In this document: piece by piece, positions 36,077 through 44,318 of the stretch
Layout: each line of letters begins with the position of its first letter
How positions within the stretch are numbered: the stretch's first letter is position 1
Assembly: GCF_900142895.1 (NCBI RefSeq)
Contig: NZ_LT670847.1
Location: 2,852,001 to 2,916,000, forward strand
DNA from: Vreelandella subglaciescola
Lineage (GTDB): Bacteria > Pseudomonadota > Gammaproteobacteria > Pseudomonadales > Halomonadaceae
DNA length: 64,000 nt
Reading direction: 5' to 3'
Translations under genes and position numbers: made by a program
Notes under the pieces: model-generated
The model's input: the letters and a program-made list of their open reading frames with translations, nothing else
Databases searched by the model: none
What the model was told of the DNA's origin: nothing

Positions 36077-37213
36077 ATGGCCGGTATAGGTTTTGGACTA
36101 CGTCATCTGCTGAAACAAAACAGCTACCTGGCACTTTTACGCGCCTATGGCTACGCCGCGTTGATTGGCTCCGGCCCCTGGGTGATGTCCATTGTGGCCA
36201 TCATGGTGCTGGGTCTTCTGGTATCAGCTGGCCAGCAACAGTCTGCCCTGTTTGTTTCTGATTTTCTCGTCTCCGTGACATGGTTGGTCGCGTCTTCGTT
36301 GATTGTGACCGGGCCGCTGCAGATGATTTTCACCCGATTTATTGCCGATCAGCTGTACATTGACAGGCCGGATCGGGTGCTACCCAACCTTATCGGTCTT
36401 ATTACGCTGACGACCGGCCTGGCCCTGACCATTTCGCTCGCGGTCGCTTTTATATGGGCGAATGAAGCTCCGCTTGTCTATAAAATATTGATGATTATGG
36501 CCTTCGTTATTCTCTGTAATCTTTGGAATGTGGCGGTATTTGTTGCCGGAGTGAAGAATTATCACCACGTTATTTTTGCTTTTGCGATGGGGTATGGCGC
36601 AACGCTGGCGCTTGGATTGTGGTGGCAGGATATCGGGATTACCGGGCTGCTGAGTGCCTTTGTGGTAGGGCAGATGCTTTTGGTCTCCTTGCTTATGATA
36701 ATGGTTATCCGCACGTATCCGGGCGATAAGTCATGGGCCCTGGCATTTTTCTCCCGAGATAGCACGCGGTTGCAACTGCTGGGCATAGGGCTGTTTTATA
36801 ACCTGGGAATATGGGCGGATAAATTGATGTTCTGGTTCAATCCGACGACTTCAATCAGTGTGATTCCGCCGCTTCGCGCTGCACCGCTTTACGATTTGCC
36901 GCTTTTTCTGGCGTATTTGTCAATCATACCGGGAATGGCTGTTTTTCTGATGCGTATAGAAACGGATTTTGCCGAGAACTGCAGCGAATTTGACCGTGCC
37001 ATCCGTAACGGACATTCGCTGGAAGACATCGATTCCTGGCGAAAAGCCATGAGAATCAGCGTCAGACGCGGCATTTACGATATTCTGAAAATTCAGGGGC
37101 TGACGGTGCTCGTGCTGCTTTTGGCAGGGGCGCAAGTGTTGGCGTTCATGGGCTTTTCAAGCTGGTATTTGCCGATGTTCAGCGTCCTGGTGGTTGCTGT
37201 GGGCATTCAGGTG
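36077..37213 (+). pseudogene. pelG: pelG, 5' fragment (split by IS1380)
   Basis: PelG is the polytopic inner-membrane protein, distantly related to MATE/Wzx flippases, thought to move Pel across the membrane with PelD/E/F. This part has 379 codons beginning MAGIGFGLRHLLKQNSYLAL, the family start, and contains most of its membrane segments plus the long loop ISVIPPLRAAPLYDLP. The ATG survives as part of the ISL3 duplication, but the upstream ribosome-binding site has been displaced; only GAAGAG from the element's end remains. The frame continues 27 codons into the IS1380 element and stops. Confidence 0.9.
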
Positions 37214-38930
37214 CCCGCCTTATTCATCAGGACGCCGAACGAGCGTTTTACGTCCCGTGGTGACCGGGACCGACCGGCTTTTATGTCATACGGTCGCTGA
37301 GTAGCCGATTAGCACATAGCTTTATCGTATCAATGCCGTGATATTTATAACTGAAGTTCATTGGTTTCGAGTGACGGCGCAGCCGTGGTCGTCGGCCTCC
37401 ATAGTGGCCGTTTTGTCTGCTGGAAAAGGCTGAGTAATGCGACGTGTCAGGTCAATGCCGTCAGCCGCGGCAACCCCTTCAGTAAGGATGGCCACCATTT
37501 GTCGGCGGCATCGCCGAGGTGCACGGTGATACGCCGGGCGTGCACTGTCAGCGTGGCGGCCACCTTGAGCACCTGCTCGCGCATCCGCTTCAGGCTCCAG
37601 CCCTGCCGGGTCTGTCGTTCCAACAGGCAACGCAGCCCGTGTAGCACCTGATAAGCGCAGAGAGTCAGCAGCAGGTTTACCTCGTTGCGGGCCATGACGT
37701 CCTGGACGGTGGAGACACCGCGATCAGTCGAGGAGAGATGCATATCGAGCGACGACTTCACCTCGCCCATGTGGGCTTCGGCGCTGCCGCGCTTGCGATA
37801 AAGCGCCAGGACCTTTTCCGGCGGCCAGTCGAACTTGCCGAGATTGGTGACCAAAAAGAAGGCATGCAGCAGCAGATCATCGGGCCGCTCTTGTACCACC
37901 AGCACCACGCGCCGCGGCGCCGGCCAGGTACCGGCTTGGTACGCCAGGTCATGGCACCATTCCCGAGGTTGCTCGGGGGGCCGGCCGCGTGGCCGCTTCA
38001 GATGTGGCGCTGCCAGTGTCTGCAGGCCCGTATGACTGCGCAACCGGCCCAGATACTCGATGTCGCGATCTTCCAGCGCCTCAAGCGTGTCGTTGTCGGT
38101 GAAGCCGGCGTCGATGCGCACCTTGACCTTGGCCCCGGTGCTCTCGTTGAGTCGCCGCACCAGATGTGGGATCCAGGTATCGGCATTCTCGGCTGGGCCG
38201 GCGTTACCTTCACGCAGCAGGCCGCCCACCATGTCGCCGGTCTCTGCCAGCGAGGCCACCAAAGGCGAGTAGATTCTGGCCCCGTAAAGTCCATGAAACG
38301 CCGAACCGCCCTGGTGGCCGTGAACGTCGATCGGCAAGCCGTCGATGTCCAGCGTCAGATGCTCGGGGCGTTCGCCGCCGTCCAGCGAGGTCAGTCGCCA
38401 GACCGCCAGCCGCAGCAGGCCCTCATGCACGGTATCGATATTGTCGTCGCGGCCCAGGCACGTCAGCAGCCGCGACAGCGTCGCTTGAGATGGCCGGTCC
38501 TGAGCCAACGGCGTTGTCCCGCGGGCATCACTGCAGGCTAGCTGCCAGAGCGGGTCACGGCGGAGCGTGTCGGTATCGCTGAGGTCGATCCAGCCCATCG
38601 AACGCTGCAGCACCAGGGTACGCAGCTGGCTGGCTAACGAGTGGCGGACGCGATCCGGGTCGCGATGATCGACCAGATGGTCGTCCAGCGCATCGATCAT
38701 GCCGCTGTTGTCGAGGGCTTCACGCAACAGCAAAGCACCGCTGTCGCTGGTGGTGCGATGGCCGCTGAGCTCGACGCGGATGGACCCGTTGCATGACGGG
38801 GTCCAGGGGGATAGGCTTTCACCCATGGCGAGTGGTCCTCTTGAGTCAAGTTCGGTTAGGAACATATTGATTCTACAAGAGAAACTGCTCGCCATCTTCT
38901 TTTCTGTCTCAGCCCGGTGAATTAGGCGGG
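37214..38930 (-). mobile_element. IS1380-family element, copy 2 (in pelG)
   Basis: A 1717-bp element, inverted relative to copy 1. With the same end definition as copy 1 the flanks share only GTG; if the element is taken as one base shorter at each end, a 5-bp duplication GGTGC appears (37210-37214 and 38930-38934). Its left repeat reads CCTAATTC where copy 1 has CCTTATTC. Several silent and three amino-acid differences show that the two copies are not immediate duplicates. Confidence 0.93.
37447..38826 (-). CDS. IS1380-family transposase, copy 2
   Basis: A 459-aa IS1380 transposase, intact, with the same DDE signatures as copy 1 and substitutions in FDWPPEK and KSSLDMHLSS. It is read against pelG, so its transcription would run antisense into the pelG 5' part. 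The start is the ATG preceded by AAGAGGA, equivalent to that of copy 1; a start 23 codons upstream is also possible. Confidence 0.92.
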   Translation of the reverse strand: MGESLSPWTPSCNGSIRVELSGHRTTSDSGALLLREALDNSGMIDALDDHLVDHRDPDRVRHSLASQLRTLVLQRSMGWIDLSDTDTLRRDPLWQLACSDARGTTPLAQDRPSQATLSRLLTCLGRDDNIDTVHEGLLRLAVWRLTSLDGGERPEHLTLDIDGLPIDVHGHQGGSAFHGLYGARIYSPLVASLAETGDMVGGLLREGNAGPAENADTWIPHLVRRLNESTGAKVKVRIDAGFTDNDTLEALEDRDIEYLGRLRSHTGLQTLAAPHLKRPRGRPPEQPREWCHDLAYQAGTWPAPRRVVLVVQERPDDLLLHAFFLVTNLGKFDWPPEKVLALYRKRGSAEAHMGEVKSSLDMHLSSTDRGVSTVQDVMARNEVNLLLTLCAYQVLHGLRCLLERQTRQGWSLKRMREQVLKVAATLTVHARRITVHLGDAADKWWPSLLKGLPRLTALT

Positions 38931-39173
38931 GTGCTCTTTATGGCAGTGCTGAACGTGCTCTTTTATCTTGACAGGCTAGGGCCTGCCCTCTGGCTTTGTG
39001 TGCTTTTTTGCACGACCAACTTTGCGTTGACGTTTGTCAGTCAGCTCATGGGACCCGAGTATTACGGGTACGGTTACGCTCTATCCCTGCTGCTGGTAAC
39101 GGTGCTCGGTGTGTTTCAACTTGACCGCGAATTTCGAGATTTAACGTTTCATACTTTTATGAGACAGGGGTAA
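38931..39173 (+). pseudogene. pelG: pelG, 3' fragment
   Basis: The last 80 codons of PelG: VLFMAVLNVLFYLDRLGPAL, a further membrane pair and the tail QLDREFRDLTFHTFMRQG. Joined to the 5' part after removing the IS and one target copy, the protein is 458 aa, against 456 in P. aeruginosa, with no frameshift. The GTG at its start belongs to the target duplication. The fragment alone would hold the last two or three membrane segments and is not expected to work. Confidence 0.9.
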
Positions 39174-39354
39174 ATAGGCGGTCTCAATGCACAAGTGCAA
39201 CATCCGGCCCACCTGAACTGCATCTCGACAGCTGAGACGTTCATCCAGCATTTTTGCCTGTGAACTGGATCGCCATATCATGAAGCAGAATAAGCCATAT
39301 GACGCGCGTCTTGCCGGATGTCGGGCGCGGCTGACACACCAACAACCATGTCTA
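39174..39354. repeat. Possible left end of a decayed insertion element
   Basis: No gene here. GGTCTCAATGCACAAGTGCAAC near 39181 loosely matches the complement of GTGCACTTGAAACTTGAGAGCACC near 40470-40493, suggesting these are the ends of an older element into which the second IS5-type element inserted. The match is imperfect. Confidence 0.3.
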
Positions 39355-40265
39355 GGTTCTGTCTGAAAAGTCATTGCTGTTATGCTGTCCCTGTTAATTG
39401 AGCAGGAGACCGCTATGGCAGGCCGTTACGAACTTTCCGATCAGCGCTGGCAAGTGATCGAAGATATTGTTTCTCCGCCGCAGGCTATGGGACGCCCACG
39501 CCGGGATGATCGCCAGATGCTCAACGGCATTCTGTGGATTCTCTGCGCCGGGGCACAGTGGCGCGACCTGCCGGAGCGTTATGGTCCGTGGAAAACCGTC
39601 TATCAGCGCTTCCGACAGTGGCGTGATGACGGCACGTTCGACCACATTCTGTCCCGCCTACATCTGCGTCTGCGTGAAGATGGCTATATGGACCTCAATA
39701 CTTGGATGGTGGATTCGACGTCCATCAGAGCAACCCGGTCGGCCAGCGGTGCCGGCAAAAAGGGGGGTCAATAGAACCGCTGGATCATGCACTCGGCCGC
39801 AGTCGTGGCGGGTTGACCACGAAGATCCACCTGCTGTGTGACAGCCAGGGCGTTCCCATCACATTTTCTTTGTCTGCAGGCCAGCGCGCGGATTCGACCT
39901 ACTTAACGGAGCTACTGGAGAAGGTTCGATTGCCGGGGCGTGCGGGGCGTCCTCGCAAGCGCAGCCGCTATCTTGTGGCGGACAAGGGCTACGACAGCGA
40001 TGCATTACGACATTACTGCACACGTTACGGTATGCGCCCGATCATCCCCAGACGGCGCATGCATCGACGCCCGAGGCCATGCCTGCCGCATCAGTTCGAT
40101 AGACCCAAATACCGTCAGCGCAACGTGGTAGAGCGTCTGTTTGGCTGGCTCAAGGAAAAGCGTCGGCTGAATACTCGCTACGACAAGCTTGCCAGCAGTT
40201 ACAGAGCGATGGTCACGCTGGCCTGCATCGAACGATGTATGAGGGTCGACTTTTCAGACAGAACC
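39355..40265 (+). mobile_element. IS5-family element (IS427-type, two frames)
   Basis: A 911-bp element with perfect 18-bp terminal repeats GGTTCTGTCTGAAAAGTC, flanked by TA in CTAG at both ends. It encodes a transposase in two overlapping frames, as usual for this group. It is unrelated in sequence to the single-frame element at 18130. Confidence 0.93.
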
Positions 40266-40268
40266 TAG
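39415..40268 (+). CDS. IS5-family transposase, orfA/orfB joined by -1 frameshift
   Basis: The first frame (39415-39774) starts MAGRYELSDQRWQVIEDIV and carries the helical region GAQWRDLPERYGPWKTVYQRF and the first catalytic aspartate in WMVDSTSIRAT. The second frame (open from 39702) carries YLVADKGYDSDALR and RNVVERLFGWLKEKRR with the remaining acidic residues. A slippery run of five A and six G at 39757-39767 in the overlap is the probable -1 frameshift site. The stop codon TAG is completed by the TA target base pair and the next G, so it lies just outside the element. Confidence 0.9.
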
Positions 40269-40374
40269 TCTGCGCCCCGATGGAAAGTTGCTTGGGATGG
40301 TTGCCTGTTGGAGCGCTGAAAGTACCGATCTCTCGCTCTACAGCCAGGAGCTGGGTACCACCTAAAACACAGGG

Positions 40375-40464
40375 TATCGCAAGACACTGGACGGGCAAAT
40401 GCCGCTGGAAGTCTATACCGGGGCGCTCAAGGAATTGGTCGCGGGCTTTTCTACACTGCAATAG
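40375..40464 (+). pseudogene. C-terminal remnant of a transposase/integrase
   Basis: Thirty codons reading YRKTLDGQMPLEVYTGAL and ending in TAG resemble the extreme C-terminus of IS3/IS30-like transposases (R.K.L....P.EVY pattern). No upstream part is left in frame. It is probably the end of the decayed element whose other end is near 39181. The AT-rich 270 bases that follow, before the PRC-barrel gene, contain no gene that I can support. Confidence 0.45.
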
Positions 40465-40733
40465 TGGTGCACTTGAAACTTGAGAGCACCGTGTTACTTT
40501 ATTGATACACTTTTCTATTCCAAACTGATGCTAGGCCAATGCCGTAGTAGAGTTTTACTCCACATTTATGATATGGCAATCTCATAAGATAAAGGGAGAG
40601 TATAAATTATAATATAGGCTACGCTTTTTGAGTGAAGGTTTGGTGTGCTATCGACAGTGGCTAGCGTTTTTCGCTACTGAAATGGCGGCTTATTCCTTTA
40701 CAGTCTATAAAAACCTTAATGGAGGTGAGGGAG

Positions 40734-41270
40734 ATGAGGAAATATCAGGCGTGTTTATTAGGCGGCCTACTCATGTCAGGCATGGCGTTTGCCCAGGATG
40801 AGGGTGCCAAGACACAAACCAAGAGCGACAGCATGGATCAAAAGCAGACGGAAGCCAAAAAGAACAGTGCTGGCGCTGATGTAGAAGCCATGGAAAAGCA
40901 GAAAAAGGGACAAATTCTTTCCAAGCAGCTTATTGACAGCAATATCGTCAATGATTCCGATGAGGAAATTGGCTCTATTACCGATATTGTGATGGACAAG
41001 AATGGCAAGGTCGCGGGGATTATCGTGACGGTCGGTGGTTTTTTAGGCATGGGAGAAAAGCACGTGGCACTTCCGTGGGACTCTGTCGACATCACAATGG
41101 GTGACGATAACGAAAATTATGCAGTAACCACTTCCCTTGGAGAAAAAGAGCTAAAGAACAAGCCGGACTATAAAACAAAGAGAGATCAGGAAAATGAAAA
41201 AAGAATGAAAGACACCGATAAAAAAATGAATGATATGAAGAAGGAGAAGAAAGAGAAAGATATGGAGTAA
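40734..41270 (+). CDS. Exported PRC-barrel domain protein
   Basis: A 178-aa protein with a signal peptide (KYQACLLGGLLMSGMAFAQ), a Lys/Gln/Ser-rich linker, a PRC-barrel-like domain (about residues 60-135: GQILSKQLIDSNIVNDSDEEIGSITDIV through KHVALPWDSV) and a highly charged tail of Lys, Glu, Asp and Met. PRC barrels occur in ribosome maturation factors and photosynthetic reaction centres, and in many exported proteins of unknown role. The ATG at 40734 follows GGAGGTGAGG; an ATG at 40719 would overlap that site. Base composition is clearly more AT-rich than the core genes, suggesting acquisition. Confidence 0.75.
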   Translation: MRKYQACLLGGLLMSGMAFAQDEGAKTQTKSDSMDQKQTEAKKNSAGADVEAMEKQKKGQILSKQLIDSNIVNDSDEEIGSITDIVMDKNGKVAGIIVTVGGFLGMGEKHVALPWDSVDITMGDDNENYAVTTSLGEKELKNKPDYKTKRDQENEKRMKDTDKKMNDMKKEKKEKDME

Positions 41271-41444
41271 TGTGGCGTAATAGTGACGTTGCTTTTTTTT
41301 TGTGGCATGACGCCGGTCGTATCGGGCGAAGCTGCTCGTAACACCATGCGAAAACGACGCCAAGGCGAGTCCACGGCTGCTGCGCTCTGCCAACAGCTTA
41401 TGTTTTTTGTTTTGCTAATCATGAAGTTGCTTAAAATAAGAAGC

Positions 41445-42587
41445 TTACTTGAATGCCTCTTTATGGAAGGCAATCAGCTCTTGAACGTCGTGCATGCCGG
41501 GTTCTTCGCTTTCCTGCGCGGAGCCACCGGCGAGAACTTCAAGCACCGTGCGTACGCCTCGTGATAGAGATTCCAGTTGGTAGCCACCTTCCAGCACCAT
41601 GACAAGGCGCCCGCCGCAGTGCTGGTCAGCCAGCTCCTGGACGATACGGGTCAGCATGCCAAAGCCGTTGAAGCTGAGATTCATACACAAGTCGAGGCGG
41701 TGCATGTCGAACCCCGCCGAAACCAGGATCACATCCGGTTGGAACCACGCCACGGCGGGTACCAGTATTTCACGGTAGGCCTGCACCAGAGCGAGGTCGC
41801 CACAGCCGGCGGGTAGCGGGATGTTAACCGTTAGCCCTTCACCCAGTCCTTCGCCGATTTCTTCCTTGTTGCCGGTGCCCGGATAAAAAGGGGCGGCGCG
41901 ATGGGTATCAAAGAACAGCACATGCGGTGACGTCCAGAATATATCCTGCGTCCCGTTGCCGTGGTGAACGTCCCAATCAATGATCAGAACGCGCTCGCAG
42001 CCCAGCACGGTATGCGCATGTGCCGCCGCCACGGCGACGTTGTTGAACAGGCAAAATCCCCGCGCCCTGACCGAGCCGGCATGATGGCCCGGTGGCCGGC
42101 ACAGGGCGAAAGCGCTACCGGCACGCCCGGTGACAACGGCGTCAACGGCGGCAATTGCCGCCCCCGCCGCGACTTCGGCGGCGTCGACGCTGCCAGAAGA
42201 CACCGCCGTTGTATCAACGTCTAACCAGGTTTGTTTGCCGCGCAGCGCATAGATATTCTCCAGGTACGACGTGGCATGCACTCGGCCCAACTGCTCCTGC
42301 GTGGCAGCGCTTGCGGTCTCGTAGCGAACCCCCGGCACGGGCTCAAGCGTCAATAAATCGGTAATAGCCAAGAGCCTTCCCGGATGTTCCGGATAGCTCC
42401 ATTTGGTGGTGGCTCCATCAAAAAGCCCGCCGAGCATGGTTTGTATCCGGCTGTCTAGCTTGCCGGGTTGAAAGGGTGCCTGAGCATCCGGCTGGTGCGC
42501 CAGCATGCGTTCATCATGGATGACAAGAACATCACGTTCGCCGATCAAGGGATAATCCTCCGTGGGGCGATTTATGTGTACGCGCAT
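41445..42587 (-). CDS. Histone-deacetylase-like amidohydrolase
   Basis: A 380-aa zinc-dependent deacetylase of the HDAC/AcuC/acetylpolyamine amidohydrolase superfamily. The active-site stretch CRPPGHHAG, the zinc ligands in IIDWDVHHGNGTQDIF and the later SAGFDMHRLD are all present, as is the C-terminal LEGGYQLESL. Natural substrates of bacterial members include acetylated polyamines, acetyl-CoA synthetase and others; which applies cannot be said. Start taken at MRVHINRPTEDYPLIG; the upstream 32 codons have no family character. The gene is divergent from an MFS exporter. Confidence 0.9.
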   Translation of the reverse strand: MRVHINRPTEDYPLIGERDVLVIHDERMLAHQPDAQAPFQPGKLDSRIQTMLGGLFDGATTKWSYPEHPGRLLAITDLLTLEPVPGVRYETASAATQEQLGRVHATSYLENIYALRGKQTWLDVDTTAVSSGSVDAAEVAAGAAIAAVDAVVTGRAGSAFALCRPPGHHAGSVRARGFCLFNNVAVAAAHAHTVLGCERVLIIDWDVHHGNGTQDIFWTSPHVLFFDTHRAAPFYPGTGNKEEIGEGLGEGLTVNIPLPAGCGDLALVQAYREILVPAVAWFQPDVILVSAGFDMHRLDLCMNLSFNGFGMLTRIVQELADQHCGGRLVMVLEGGYQLESLSRGVRTVLEVLAGGSAQESEEPGMHDVQELIAFHKEAFK

Positions 42588-42709
42588 TGCGTCCCTATAC
42601 GGTGTAGCACATCGGCGGTAATGCTGCTGCCGCGATATGGTGGCCAGGTATTCGCACCAAACCAACGGCGTTGCAGCCAACACCCCTCAAGGTTAGGCTT
42701 TTGAACGGT

Positions 42710-42750
42710 ACGGAGAGGCGCCGCGAATGCCGGTGTGCTCTCCGTTTTTT
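42710..42750 (+). terminator. Terminator-like hairpin in the leader of the MFS gene
   Basis: ACGGAGAG and CTCTCCGT form an 8-bp perfect stem with a 20-base loop, followed by six T. It lies between two divergent genes, 55 bases before the MFS start, with no plus-strand gene upstream to terminate. It could be an attenuator in the leader. Confidence 0.6.
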
Positions 42751-42804
42751 GCTGTTGGGCACACGATCCGGTGAATCTGCCGGGATAAACGGGGATGGTG
42801 ATCC

Positions 42805-44283
42805 GTGCAGAGGCAGACTGATTCAAACAGGGCGGACGATGACGTTACGGGAGATCCGGTGCGCTGGCGCATTTTAGTGGTGCTGTTGGCGGCGATTTCC
42901 ATGTCGTTAATCAGCGTGAGCATTGTCAACGTGGCGCTGCCGGCGATACAGGAAGGCTTGGGCGCGTCGCAGTCAGATCTGCAGTGGGTGCTTTCCGGCT
43001 ATGCGCTGACCTTTGGCGTGGTGCTGGTCGCGGCCGGTCGTGCCGGCGATATCATGGGACGTGGGGGCATTTTTATCATCGGCGTGGCGGTGTTTACGGT
43101 GGCGTCGGTGGCTTCCGGGTTTGCACCCAATGCCACTTCGCTCAACGTCGCCCGATTTATTCAGGGGGTCGGCTCGGGGCTTTTGAACCCGCAGGGCGTG
43201 GGCATGATCCAGCAGTACTTTCGCGGCGGCGAGCGCGGGCGGGCATTCGGCTATTTTGGCAGCGCCGTGGGCGTATCGGTAGGGATTGGCCCCGTGCTTG
43301 GTGGGCTGTTGATCCAGTTTGGCGGTATCGAACTTGGCTGGCGGCTGACGTTTCTGGTCAACGTGCCGATCGGTATTGCTACCCTCATTATGGCGTTTGC
43401 CTGGTTCCCCAGGCCACTGTTCCACCGCGAATCGAAAGGCGCCACCAGCGTTTCGCATTGCGTGTTACATATGCTGCGCGCGCTGGACCCAGTGGGCTCG
43501 GTGCTGCTGGGGCTGGCGGTGTTTGCCATCCTGTTTCCGTTTATGGAATTCCAGGCTTCGGCGCTCAACTGGCTATGGCTGCCGGCGGGCATCGCGCTGG
43601 TGGTTGCCTGGGTGTGGTGGGAACGGCGCTACGCGCGGCTGGGGCGCAGTCCGATGGTGGACCTGAATATCTTCTCGACCCAAAGCTTCAGCTACGGCAC
43701 GCTGATCATGACGCTGTATTTCATGGGCATGACCAGCATCTGGGTGCTGGTGGCGCTGTATATGCAGCAGGGCGTGGGTAAATCTGCGCTGGAAGCCGGG
43801 ATGGTGGGCATTCCATCGGCGTTTGTCTCGGCGCTGGCGGCCAACTGGGCCGGTCGACGGGTCGCAATATATGGCCGCAAAGTCGTGATTGGCGGACTGT
43901 GCTGCGCCGTGGCTGGGCTTGGGCTGTGTATTACGGTTATTCTGCTGCAAGCGAACGGCTATCTCAGCGTATGGTGGCTGATGCCGTCTCTGGTGCTTAT
44001 CGGGTTGGCGCAAGGGGCCGTTATTAGTCCCAATCAGACGCTCACTCTGGCTGAGGTGCCGCTGGCCTATGCGGGCAGTTCGGGCGCCATTATGCAGACC
44101 GGCCAGCGGATTGGCACCTCGGTGGGCATTGCCATCGTCACGGCAGCCGTCTTTGCCTTGTTGAGCGTGACGTCGTGGCCGATCGCCGTGGCCAGCGGGT
44201 TCGGGTTAATCGGTTTGGTGATAGGCGCGGCACTGGTGGTCGCGGTCAAGGATCAGAGTAGCCGGAAGCACTTGCAGCAATAG
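42805..44283 (+). CDS. MFS drug/proton antiporter, DHA2 (EmrB/QacA) family
   Basis: A 492-aa inner-membrane protein with about 14 hydrophobic segments. [14 protein letters not shown] in the first segment, [13 protein letters not shown] (the A-motif loop) and the segment-5 antiporter motif region [13 protein letters not shown] place it in the DHA2 proton-driven multidrug efflux family. No membrane-fusion partner gene is next to it, so it probably works alone at the inner membrane. Start is GTG at 42805; the site before it (GGGGATGGTGATCC) is weak. The hairpin in its leader may affect expression. Confidence 0.88.
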   Translation: MQRQTDSNRADDDVTGDPVRWRILVVLLAAISMSLISVSIVNVALPAIQEGLGASQSDLQWVLSGYALTFGVVLVAAGRAGDIMGRGGIFIIGVAVFTVASVASGFAPNATSLNVARFIQGVGSGLLNPQGVGMIQQYFRGGERGRAFGYFGSAVGVSVGIGPVLGGLLIQFGGIELGWRLTFLVNVPIGIATLIMAFAWFPRPLFHRESKGATSVSHCVLHMLRALDPVGSVLLGLAVFAILFPFMEFQASALNWLWLPAGIALVVAWVWWERRYARLGRSPMVDLNIFSTQSFSYGTLIMTLYFMGMTSIWVLVALYMQQGVGKSALEAGMVGIPSAFVSALAANWAGRRVAIYGRKVVIGGLCCAVAGLGLCITVILLQANGYLSVWWLMPSLVLIGLAQGAVISPNQTLTLAEVPLAYAGSSGAIMQTGQRIGTSVGIAIVTAAVFALLSVTSWPIAVASGFGLIGLVIGAALVVAVKDQSSRKHLQQ

Positions 44284-44318
44284 CCGGAACGTTTATAGCA
44301 GCATTCAAGGAGGTGGCT

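Noticed and set aside
37738..38541. Long plus-strand frame opposite the second IS1380 transposase (267 codons)
   Set aside because: The same frame occurs opposite copy 1 and simply mirrors the GC-rich transposase coding strand.
41283..41564. Small plus-strand frame between the PRC-barrel and deacetylase genes
   Set aside because: It runs into the 3' end of the deacetylase gene on the other strand, has no ribosome-binding site and no recognisable features.
42468..42704. Plus-strand frame upstream of the MFS gene as a leader peptide
   Set aside because: It overlaps the 5' end of the deacetylase gene antisense, ends before the hairpin and lacks a ribosome-binding site or codon run typical of attenuation peptides.
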